Source: UBA3792 sp946185305 (lineage in GTDB: Bacteria > Bacillota > Clostridia > Christensenellales > CAG-138). Taken from it: a stretch of DNA of 11,499 nucleotides. The notes beneath the pieces were generated by a model. It did not search any database. It worked only from the letters and a program-made list of their open reading frames with translations, and was not told where the DNA came from. A program made the translations under genes and the position numbers. Every line of letters starts with the position of its first letter. Within the stretch, counting starts at the first letter, position 1. This document shows positions 6,719 through 11,499 of this stretch, piece after piece. The stretch lies in NCBI GenBank assembly GCA_946185305.1, contig CAMHJE010000068.1, positions 1 through 11,499 of the forward strand. The letters run 5' to 3'.

Positions 6719-6975
6719 CGAAATCGTGCCGACGGCACGGCTAAATCCATGCGGAGCATGGGCTAAATCCGCTGCGCGGGCTAAATCGTGCCGACGGCAC
6801 GGCTAAATCGCAAGCTGCGGCTTGCGGCGAAATCCATGCGGTGCATGGGCTAAATCCGCTGCGCGGGCTAAATCGTGCCGATGGCACGGCTAAATCCATG
6901 CGGAGCATGGGCTAAATCCGCTGCGCGGGCTAAATCCTGCCGACGGCACGGCGAAATCCGCTGTGCAGGCGAAAC
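6718..6975 (+). repeat. Array of 12 short palindromes joined by a constant 7-nt linker
   Basis: Twelve palindromes follow one another, each separated by GCTAAAT or GCGAAAT. Type A is CGTGCC-GAC-GGCACG (6725, 6787, 6874; mutated at 6936). Type B is CCATGC-GGA-GCATGG (6747, 6834, 6896). Type C is CCGC-TGC-GCGG (6769, 6856, 6918; decayed at 6958). Type D is CGCAAGC-TGCG-GCTTGCG (6809). The order is A B C A D B C A B C A C, so an A-B-C block of about 62 bp is the higher-order unit. The first linker begins on the last base of the anti-sigma stop codon, and the last (GCGAAAC) ends at 6975. Small reading frames across it shift phase between units and look non-coding. As RNA it would fold into a row of GC-rich hairpins. 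Function is unknown. Confidence 0.85.
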
Positions 6976-6989
6976 CAACGCAAGACGAA

Positions 6990-7140
6990 GCATTGTCATT
7001 CCGAGGAGGAATGGAATGACGACGAGGAATCTCCGAGCGCAAAAGACTTGTGTACAAATCAGCGGCCTTGCGGCTGTGCGGAATACGGAAACGTGTCTTT
7101 TGTTTTTGAGCTTCCTCACTTCGCTCGGAATGACAAATGC
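6990..7140. mobile_element. MITE/REP-like dispersed repeat element (151 bp, no coding capacity)
   Basis: The left end GCATTGTCATTCCGAG (6990-7005) is the inverse of the right end CTCGGAATGACAAATGC (7124-7140), differing only by one extra base. Nested inside are GTCATTCC (6995-7002) pairing with GGAATGAC (7013-7020), CCGAGCG (7033-7039) with CGCTCGG (7122-7128), and CAAAAGAC (7040-7047) with GTCTTTTG (7095-7102). The element can therefore fold into one long branched stem. Ends of the TTGTCATTCCGAG type resemble dispersed non-coding repeats found in many Clostridia and other bacteria; that comparison is from memory. No transposase is in the window, so mobility would have to be supplied in trans. 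Frames running through it encode nothing recognisable. Confidence 0.65.
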
Positions 7141-7152
7141 TTTCCGGAAAGC
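7139..7152. repeat. 14-bp perfect palindrome at the right end of the MITE-like element
   Basis: GCTTTCCGGAAAGC is a perfect palindrome that overlaps the last two bases of the repeat element. It could be an insertion-site remnant or a protein-binding site, and it may be coincidental. Confidence 0.4.
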
Positions 7153-7193
7153 GCCGTTCTCTTTAGCTGTGTCGATACCGAAAGCTTATATAC

Positions 7194-7229
7194 AAAGATT
7201 CTTCCCGCTGCGGAAGAATCTTTCTTTTT
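7194..7229 (+). terminator. Strong intrinsic terminator upstream of udk
   Basis: A 12-bp perfect stem, AAAGATTCTTCC (7194-7205) with GGAAGAATCTTT (7212-7223), encloses a 6-nt loop and is followed by CTTTTT. It lies before the udk promoter, so it most likely ends the sigma/anti-sigma transcript. If so, that transcript carries a 3' untranslated region of about 500 nt holding the palindrome array and the MITE-like element. Confidence 0.85.
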
Positions 7230-7233
7230 GGGA

Positions 7234-7262
7234 TTGCCAAGCGGCGGGATTTTCGGTACAAT
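7234..7262 (+). promoter_or_regulatory. Sigma-A type promoter for udk-GNAT
   Basis: TTGCCA (7234-7239), exactly 17 nt, then TACAAT (7257-7262). It starts 5 nt after the preceding terminator T-tract. The expected start near 7269 gives a leader of about 39 nt before ATG 7308. Confidence 0.8.
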
Positions 7263-7307
7263 AAAGGCGAATCGAAATCGGCTTTTCAGCTTTGACGGAG
7301 GGGCAAT

Positions 7308-7955
7308 ATGATTATCGTCGGGATCTGCGGCGCGTCGGGCAGCGGCAAAAGCACGCTCGCCAAGCGTATTCGGGACAGTCTTTCCTGCAGCTGCCTGATC
7401 ATCGGGCAGGACTGCTATTACCACAACTTCTCGCACCTGCCGTTTGAGGAGCGCGTGCATCTGAACTACGACGAGCCGAGCATCTTCGACTACGACGAAA
7501 TGCTGCACGACATCGACGAGCTTTCGGCCGGCCGCCCGGTCACGAAAAAGGGCTACGATTACGCGAACCATCTGCGCGCCGATTCGGACGAGCTGATCTA
7601 CCCGCCGGACGTGCTGATCTTAGAGGGCATCCACATGTTCCATGACCCGCGCTTGCTCGACCGCATGGCGCTGAAGGTATACATGCACGTGGACATCGAC
7701 GTGTGCCTCCTGCGCCGCATCCGGCGCGATATGAAATCGCGCGGCCGCACGATCGACAGCATCACCGAACAGTACATGGAAACCGTCAAGCCGATGTATG
7801 AGAAGCATATTGCCAATTACATTCGCTTGGCGGACTTTGCGATCATGCGCGGCGGCAAAAACAGCCAGGCGATCGACTGCATCTCGGCCTATCTCACGAC
7901 GATGGTACTGGCGGCGTCGTTCAAAAAGGACGCGCCCGTGACGGAAGGGATCTGA
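7308..7955 (+). CDS. udk: Uridine kinase (uridine/cytidine kinase, P-loop)
   Basis: This 215-residue protein of standard Udk length starts at ATG 7308 behind GGAGGGG (7297-7303). The Walker A loop is GASGSGKS (8-15). Family motifs follow in order: QDCYYHNFSHLP (34-45) with the substrate-side Asp-Tyr-Tyr; LNYDEPSIFDYDEM (52-65); GYDYANHLR (82-90); the Walker B-like VLILEGIHMF (102-111); the lid RRIRRDMKSRGRTI (136-149); and PMYEKHIANYIRLAD (162-176). The enzyme phosphorylates uridine and cytidine to UMP and CMP using ATP or GTP in the cytoplasmic pyrimidine salvage pathway. Related family members include phosphoribulokinase and pantothenate kinase, but the NYDEP and RGR motifs favour Udk. It is the first gene of a two-gene operon with the GNAT gene. 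Confidence 0.93.
   Translation: MIIVGICGASGSGKSTLAKRIRDSLSCSCLIIGQDCYYHNFSHLPFEERVHLNYDEPSIFDYDEMLHDIDELSAGRPVTKKGYDYANHLRADSDELIYPPDVLILEGIHMFHDPRLLDRMALKVYMHVDIDVCLLRRIRRDMKSRGRTIDSITEQYMETVKPMYEKHIANYIRLADFAIMRGGKNSQAIDCISAYLTTMVLAASFKKDAPVTEGI
7943..7950 (+). promoter_or_regulatory. Ribosome binding site that fixes the GNAT TTG start
   Basis: GGAAGGGA (7943-7950) lies inside the end of udk, 7 nt before TTG 7958. No in-frame ATG gives a full-length GNAT protein, so this site decides the non-ATG start. Confidence 0.65.
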
Positions 7956-7957
7956 AC

Positions 7958-8398
7958 TTGTTTGCATTTTCGGAACAATTCGATACGCTGGCCGGAGACG
8001 GGCTTACGCTCTGCATCACCGAAAAGTACCCCGGCGACGACGTCCTGCTGCCGTTCTATTTCTACGACATTTATGCGGACAGCGTTCCCGTCGGCAAGAT
8101 CAGCATTCGAATCGGCGATAACTTCCATTCGTATTATAACGGCCATATCGGCTATGAGGTGGACGAGCCGTATCGCGGTCATCGCTATGCGCTTCGTTCG
8201 ATCGCGCTCGTGCTGCCCGTGGCGAGGTATCACGGCATGACGCGCGTGCTGATTACCTGCGGCGAATCGAACGCCGCCTCACGCCGCACCGCCGAGCTGG
8301 CGGGCGGCCGCCTGCTCGAGATCGCCGCCGTCCCGCGCGACTGGTTCGCATGGTACGAGGGCATCGAGCCGCATTGTATTTATGCAGTGAAGCTGTAA
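7958..8398 (+). CDS. GNAT family N-acetyltransferase
   Basis: This 146-residue protein is read from TTG 7958, only 2 nt after the udk stop. The acetyl-CoA binding signature (R/Q-x-x-G-x-A type) is RGHRYA at residues 73-78, within GYEVDEPYRGHRYALRSIAL. The later CGESNAASRRTAELAGGRLL (101-120) matches the N-x-x-S-x-R-x-x-E-x-x-G segment typical of GNAT motif B. These enzymes transfer acetyl groups from acetyl-CoA to amines on small molecules, peptides or proteins. The acceptor cannot be inferred. The closest resemblance I see is to small uncharacterised Firmicutes GNATs rather than to RimI or drug-modifying enzymes. Tight coupling to udk suggests co-expression, but a functional link is not evident. 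Confidence 0.85.
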   Translation: MFAFSEQFDTLAGDGLTLCITEKYPGDDVLLPFYFYDIYADSVPVGKISIRIGDNFHSYYNGHIGYEVDEPYRGHRYALRSIALVLPVARYHGMTRVLITCGESNAASRRTAELAGGRLLEIAAVPRDWFAWYEGIEPHCIYAVKL

Positions 8399-8412
8399 GA
8401 ATCTGTACTTTC

Positions 8413-8452
8413 AAAAAAGAGCTGTTCGGACCATGCCGAAACAGCTCTTTTT
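8413..8452. terminator. Bidirectional intrinsic terminator between GNAT and plsX
   Basis: GAGCTGTTCGG (8419-8429) pairs with CCGAAACAGCTC (8436-8447) with one bulge and a 6-nt loop. It is flanked by A6 on the left and T5 on the right. It therefore has a T-tract on both strands, 15 bp after the GNAT stop and 15 bp after the plsX stop. Confidence 0.88.
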
Positions 8453-8467
8453 ATATACCGTATCCGA

Positions 8468-9484
8468 TCAATCCTCGATCTCGACGGTCTTCATCGTTTC
8501 GCCGATCACATCGACAAGGCCGGAGCCGACCCATGTATGCGCCTGGCGCAGGGCGTTATAGATCGCCTTGCCGTCCGAGCTGCCGTGCGCCTTGATCACG
8601 CCGCCGTTGACGCCGAGCAGCGGCGCGCCGCCGTACTCCTTGTAATCCATCTTCTTTTTGACGATACCGAACGCGGGCTTTGCGATCAGACCGCCGATCT
8701 TGGTGCGAAGAGAGCTGTACATCGCGTCCTTCAGCATCCCGAGGATGCCCTTTGCCGCGCCCTCGAACGCCTTCAGCAGCACGTTGCCGTCGAAGCCGTC
8801 GCACACGAGCACGTCGTATTCGCCGCTCATTAAGGTACGCGCCTCGGCGTTGCCGATGAAGTTGACGCCCTCCATATTCGCAAGGCGTTCATGCACCTCC
8901 TTGACGAGCGCGTTGCCCTTTTCGGCCTCGGTGCCGTTGGAAAGCAGCGCGATCCGCGGATTCTCCACATGCGCGACGCGCTCCATATACGCCTTGCCCA
9001 TCAGCGCAAACTGCTGGAGATACCCCGGCTTGCAGTCCGTATTCGCGCCGCAGTCCAGCAGCAGCACCGCGCCGTCCGTCAGCGTCGGGAGCATCGTCGC
9101 CAGCGCGGGGCGCTTGACGCCCTTTTGCCGCCGCAGCGTCAGCGTAGCGCCGGTTAAGAGCGCGCCGGTGCTGCCCGCCGAAACGACGCAGTCGGCCTCG
9201 CCCGCCTTGACCGCGGAAAAAGCGCGCACCAGCGAGCTGTCCTTTTTCTTTTTATACGCGGCGGTCGGGCTTTCGTCGAAGCCGATCACCTCGGTCGTCG
9301 GGACGAGCGTGAGCTGCGCCGCAAACGCTTCGTTGGCCTTGGCAAACGCCGAAATCGCCGCTTCGTCGCCGAACAGAACAAGCTCGGCGTCGTTGAACTG
9401 CTCCGCCTCCAAAAAGCGTTTGCAGCCGTCTAAAATCGCTTCGGGCGCGTGGTCGCCGCCCATCACATCTACCGCAATTTTCAT
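8468..9484 (-). CDS. plsX: PlsX, acyl-ACP:phosphate acyltransferase
   Basis: This 338-residue protein of normal PlsX length starts at ATG 9484 with MKIAVDVMGGDHAPEAI. The extended frame to 9604 would cross its own promoter and is rejected. The ribosome site is weak (CGGGGT). Family segments include DVMGGDHAP (6-14), CVVSAGSTGALLTGATL (99-115), LLDCGANTDCKP (142-153), LSNGTEAEKGN (181-191), VCDGFDGNVLLKAFEG (227-242) and EYGGAPLLGVNGGVIKAHG (283-301). PlsX makes acyl-phosphate from acyl-ACP on the inner face of the membrane for PlsY, the first step of phosphatidic acid synthesis in most Gram-positive bacteria. It is usually between rpmF and acpP or fab genes. Here it has its own promoter and ends at a convergent terminator with no acpP after it. 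Confidence 0.95.
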   Translation of the reverse strand: MKIAVDVMGGDHAPEAILDGCKRFLEAEQFNDAELVLFGDEAAISAFAKANEAFAAQLTLVPTTEVIGFDESPTAAYKKKKDSSLVRAFSAVKAGEADCVVSAGSTGALLTGATLTLRRQKGVKRPALATMLPTLTDGAVLLLDCGANTDCKPGYLQQFALMGKAYMERVAHVENPRIALLSNGTEAEKGNALVKEVHERLANMEGVNFIGNAEARTLMSGEYDVLVCDGFDGNVLLKAFEGAAKGILGMLKDAMYSSLRTKIGGLIAKPAFGIVKKKMDYKEYGGAPLLGVNGGVIKAHGSSDGKAIYNALRQAHTWVGSGLVDVIGETMKTVEIED

Positions 9485-9508
9485 GTCGATACCCCGTAAC
9501 CATATTTT

Positions 9509-9522
9509 GCGCCGTGCGGCGC
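9509..9522 (-). other. Hairpin in the plsX 5' leader
   Basis: GCGCC-GTGC-GGCGC (reads as GCGCC-GCAC-GGCGC on the minus strand) is a 5-bp GC stem with a tetraloop inside the predicted leader of about 41 nt, some 25 nt before the start codon. No FapR-type operator was recognised. Confidence 0.4.
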
Positions 9523-9531
9523 CGTGAACAC

Positions 9532-9560
9532 AGTATAGCAAAAAAGAGCCCCGATTGCAA
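9532..9560 (-). promoter_or_regulatory. Sigma-A type promoter for plsX
   Basis: On the minus strand, TTGCAA (9555-9560), exactly 17 nt, then TATACT (9532-9537). Transcription would start near 9525. The -35 lies just past the second rpmF terminator hairpin, so plsX is a separate transcript. Confidence 0.85.
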
Positions 9561-9564
9561 CCGG

Positions 9565-9593
9565 AAAAACAAAGGAAGCCGTATACAGCTTCC
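9565..9593 (-). terminator. Second (distal) terminator after rpmF
   Basis: GGAAGC (9574-9579) pairs with GCTTCC (9588-9593) around an 8-nt loop that itself contains GTATAC. On the minus strand it is followed by TTTGTTTTT. The stem is short, so it is weaker than the upstream hairpin and may act as a back-up. Confidence 0.6.
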
Positions 9594-9602
9594 GTACAGC
9601 AC

Positions 9603-9630
9603 AAAAAGACCTTCCAGGATGAAAGGTCTT
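9603..9630 (-). terminator. First (proximal) terminator after rpmF
   Basis: AAGACCTT and AAGGTCTT form an 8-bp stem (9606-9613 with 9623-9630) with a 9-nt loop, followed on the minus strand by TTTTTGTG. It starts 36 nt after the rpmF stop and should end the yceD-rpmF transcript. Confidence 0.8.
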
Positions 9631-9665
9631 ACGGTCGTTACAAATTGTCGGTAATCATGGATCGA

Positions 9666-9854
9666 TCAGGCGTCTTTTTCCATGTTGATGACTTCTTCGC
9701 CATCATAATAGCCGCACTTCTTGCAAACCACATGCGGGAGCTTCAGCTCGTGGCACTTCGGGCACTCGACCAGATTCGGCGTCTCCAGCTTGAAGTTGTT
9801 CGCTCTGCGCGAATCACGTCTCGCCTTCGATGTTTTTCTCTTCGGTACTGCCAT
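9666..9854 (-). CDS. rpmF: 50S ribosomal protein L32 (bL32), zinc-binding form
   Basis: This is a 62-residue basic protein that starts at ATG 9854 behind AAGGAGGTG and reads MAVPKRKTSKARRDSRRANN, the classic L32 N-terminus. Four cysteines in two CxxC pairs (C31, C34, C44, C47) form the zinc ribbon, so this is the zinc-binding (C+) version rather than the cysteine-free one. L32 sits near the peptide exit region of the large ribosomal subunit. It follows yceD by 2 nt and is co-transcribed with it; two tandem terminators separate it from plsX. Confidence 0.97.
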   Translation of the reverse strand: MAVPKRKTSKARRDSRRANNFKLETPNLVECPKCHELKLPHVVCKKCGYYDGEEVINMEKDA

Positions 9855-9856
9855 GA

Positions 9857-10369
9857 TTACACCTCCTTATTTTCGTTCAGTAATGCTTGCAACGCTCCGA
9901 AAGGACCGTTTTGATTTTCGGTTTCACACGTACACGGGTCTGTGTTGCGGTCGCGCCCGCAGACCGGGCAAAGACCTTTGCAATCGGGCTTGCAGACGGA
10001 CACCAGCGGCATGTGCAAAAAGAGATTGTCCCAAAATGCCTGCCATAGGTCGATCTGCTCGCGCGTGTAGGGATAGGCGTCGCCGTCCTCCTCCCACACG
10101 GTATCGCGCACAAAATGCTCGTCGATCGGGAACGTGATCGTTTCGACAAAGGCCTTGGTGCAGCGCGCGCAGACGGCGTTGTAGGCTACCGTCGCGGTCG
10201 CGTCCACATGAAACGCCTTCCCATCGAACGAAAAGCTGCCCTCGATCTCGGCCGGGGCCGTGAAGGAAAGCGTCTGTCCCCCGAAGGTTTCGGCCGGCAG
10301 CGGCTCCGAAAAGGAGATCGCAAACACGTCGCCGGGGCGCTTTTGCGCGTCGCTCACAGAAAAAATCAT
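9857..10369 (-). CDS. yceD: YceD / DUF177 family protein (large-subunit rRNA accumulation factor)
   Basis: This 170-residue cytoplasmic protein starts at ATG 10369 behind GAGGT at 7 nt spacing. It has the DUF177 pattern: a first CxxC at C67/C70 (NAVCARCTKAF), then the conserved C-terminal block VCKPDCKGLCPVCGRDRNTD (125-144) and a further CTC (146-148), eight cysteines in all, consistent with metal binding. The family is almost always next to rpmF. It has been linked to 23S rRNA accumulation or large-subunit assembly in E. coli and plants; the mechanism is unclear. Its promoter overlaps the 3' end of the upstream radical SAM gene, and rpmF begins 2 nt after its stop. Confidence 0.93.
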   Translation of the reverse strand: MIFSVSDAQKRPGDVFAISFSEPLPAETFGGQTLSFTAPAEIEGSFSFDGKAFHVDATATVAYNAVCARCTKAFVETITFPIDEHFVRDTVWEEDGDAYPYTREQIDLWQAFWDNLFLHMPLVSVCKPDCKGLCPVCGRDRNTDPCTCETENQNGPFGALQALLNENKEV

Positions 10370-10398
10370 GTGCTTACCTCAAAAATCAACCAACAGAT

Positions 10399-10427
10399 AT
10401 TTTAACCATTCCGTCGCCGTTTGTCAA
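10399..10427 (-). promoter_or_regulatory. Sigma-A type promoter for yceD-rpmF, overlapping the ygiQ stop codon
   Basis: On the minus strand, TTGACA (10422-10427), exactly 17 nt, then TAAAAT (10399-10404). The TAA of the -10 is also the stop codon of the upstream radical SAM gene, and the -35 lies in its last codons. Start near 10392 gives a leader of about 22 nt. No terminator separates the two genes, so read-through could add to expression. Confidence 0.85.
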
Positions 10428-11499
10428 CAACATTCTTCGGGACTTTTGTGTTTTTCTTGTCATATCCCGTTCTTTCGGGCTTGTTTTTTGCGGTCTGCGG
10501 CTTGCCGGCGGGCGTTTTTCCCTTTCCTGCGCCGCCCCTGCCGTTCTGCTGTCCGCGCTGCGGCGTGTTCGGGATGCGCCCTTTTGACAGGCTCTCCTTT
10601 TTCGCAAAGCCCTTGCGGTCGCCGTCGCGCTCCGGCGGCACGAGCGCCTCATGCCCAAAGCCGATCAGATCCTCCCGGTGTGTTAGGCGCAGCGCCTCGC
10701 GCACAAGCGGATAGTTGCGCGGCAGAAAATACTGCATCAGGGCGCGCTGCATGGCCTTTTCATGCTCGCCGCGCGGGACGTAGACCGGCTCGTTCGTGCG
10801 CGGGTCGATGCCCGTATAGTACATGCACGTCGAGACCGTGCCGGGCGTCGGGTAAAAGTCCTGCACCTGCTCCGGCCGGTGGCCCGTCTTTTTGAGATAC
10901 AGCGCCAGCTCCACCGCATCGCTTAGCGTACAGCCCGGGTGCGAGCTCATCAGGTACGGAACAAGGAACTGCTTCATATGCAGCCGCTGATTCATCGCCT
11001 CGTACTTTTGCACGAACTGCTCGAACTTTTCATGCGGCGGCTTGTTCATGTAATAGAGCGTCCTATCCGCGATATGCTCGGGCGCGACCTTGAGCTGTCC
11101 GCTGATGTGGTGCGCGACCAGTTCCTTTAAGAACGCGTCGCTCTTGTCGTACAGCACATAGTCGAACCGGATGCCGGACCGCACGAACACCTTCTTGACG
11201 CCCTCGATGGCGCGCAGCTTTTTCAGCAGCGATGTGTAGTCCTCGTGCGAGACCTTGAGGTTCTGGCATTTCTCATAGCCGATGCACGAACGGTTTTTGC
11301 AGACGCCGCTTTTCAGCTGCTTGTCGCACGCGGGCTGCCGGAAGTTCGCGGTCGGCCCGCCCACGTCGTGGATGAACCCCTTGAAGTGCGGGCTTTTCGT
11401 CATCGCCCGCGCCTCGGTCAGAATCGAATCGTGGCTGCGCGACGAGATCACGCGGCCCTGATGGAACGTCAGCGCGCAGAAATTGCAGCCGCCGAAGCA
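10402..11499 (-). CDS. ygiQ: YgiQ/UPF0313 family radical SAM protein, C-terminal part (5' end beyond window)
   Basis: The frame is open from the right edge to TAA 10404-10402, giving 365 residues, with the start codon outside the window. The first eight residues in view are CFGGCNFC, the complete CxxxCxxC motif that binds the radical SAM [4Fe-4S] cluster. Downstream are FIHDVGGPTANF, a second Cys group (CDKQLKSGVCKNRSCIGYEK plus one more Cys), VRSGIRFDYVLYD, GQLKVAPEHI, SSHPGCTLSDAVELALYLKK and QDFYPTPGTVSTCMYYTGID. These match the YgiQ family, whose reaction is not established. The final 72 residues (QRGQQNGRGGAGKGKTP region) are low-complexity, very basic and rich in Gly, Lys, Pro and Asn, like the variable tails of this family. 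The internal GTG at 11451 is not the start, because it would remove the cluster cysteines. Confidence 0.92.
   Translation of the reverse strand, partial: CFGGCNFCALTFHQGRVISSRSHDSILTEARAMTKSPHFKGFIHDVGGPTANFRQPACDKQLKSGVCKNRSCIGYEKCQNLKVSHEDYTSLLKKLRAIEGVKKVFVRSGIRFDYVLYDKSDAFLKELVAHHISGQLKVAPEHIADRTLYYMNKPPHEKFEQFVQKYEAMNQRLHMKQFLVPYLMSSHPGCTLSDAVELALYLKKTGHRPEQVQDFYPTPGTVSTCMYYTGIDPRTNEPVYVPRGEHEKAMQRALMQYFLPRNYPLVREALRLTHREDLIGFGHEALVPPERDGDRKGFAKKESLSKGRIPNTPQRGQQNGRGGAGKGKTPAGKPQTAKNKPERTGYDKKNTKVPKNVVDKRRRNG

Noticed and set aside
6718..6975. Palindrome array as a CRISPR
   Set aside because: The spacing elements are an identical 7-nt linker and the palindromes vary by type. There are no unique spacers of about 30 nt and no cas genes.
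6875..7311. Small plus-strand reading frames through the repeat region (6875-7264 and 7048-7311)
   Set aside because: They translate repeats, the terminator and the udk promoter, have no recognisable protein features, and have no good ribosome site.
9485..9604. N-terminal extension of PlsX to 9604
   Set aside because: It would run through the promoter and the terminator hairpin. The conserved N-terminus begins at 9484.
10402..11451. Complete radical SAM gene starting at GTG 11451
   Set aside because: The frame stays open to the edge and the CxxxCxxC cluster motif lies upstream of that codon, so the gene is truncated by the window.

Overview
The window (11,499 bp, GC-rich) looks like chromosomal DNA of a Gram-positive Clostridia-type bacterium, perhaps a high-GC gut lineage such as Oscillospirales or Christensenellales. 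That placement is an inference. It rests on an MBOAT/DHHW acetylation pair, an ECF sigma factor with a membrane-anchored partner, an rpmF-yceD pair, strong AGGAGG-type ribosome binding sites and Pro-Thr linkers in a surface protein. No tRNA, rRNA, phage gene, transposase or CRISPR array is visible.

Layout. Positions 1-4929 are minus-strand genes in the order tldD, pmbA (tldE), an AlgI-like MBOAT O-acetyltransferase, and the N-terminal part of a DHHW/AlgX-like protein that runs off the left edge. tldD and pmbA overlap by one base and share a strong promoter (TTGACA-N17-TATATT). The MBOAT and DHHW genes are 9 bp apart and form a cell-surface acetylation module. Positions 5176-6718 hold a divergent plus-strand operon: an ECF sigma factor and an overlapping single-pass membrane protein that is its probable anti-sigma factor.

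Positions 6719-7307 contain no gene but are full of structure. A strictly ordered array of 12 small palindromes, joined by a constant 7-nt linker, begins at the anti-sigma stop codon. It is followed by a 151-bp MITE/REP-like element with near-perfect terminal inverted repeats, then a strong intrinsic terminator and a consensus promoter for the next operon.

Positions 7308-8398 hold a uridine kinase gene and a GNAT acetyltransferase gene (TTG start, 2 nt after the udk stop). They end at a bidirectional terminator shared with the convergent plsX gene. Positions 8468-11499 are minus-strand: a YgiQ-type radical SAM protein (5' end outside the window), yceD, rpmF and plsX. yceD-rpmF is driven by a promoter whose -10 element lies on the ygiQ stop codon. 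rpmF is followed by two tandem terminator hairpins, and plsX has its own consensus promoter, so the common rpmF-plsX co-transcription appears to be broken here.

The coding genes are mostly conserved housekeeping or common accessory families. The least explained part of the window is the palindrome array at 6718-6975.
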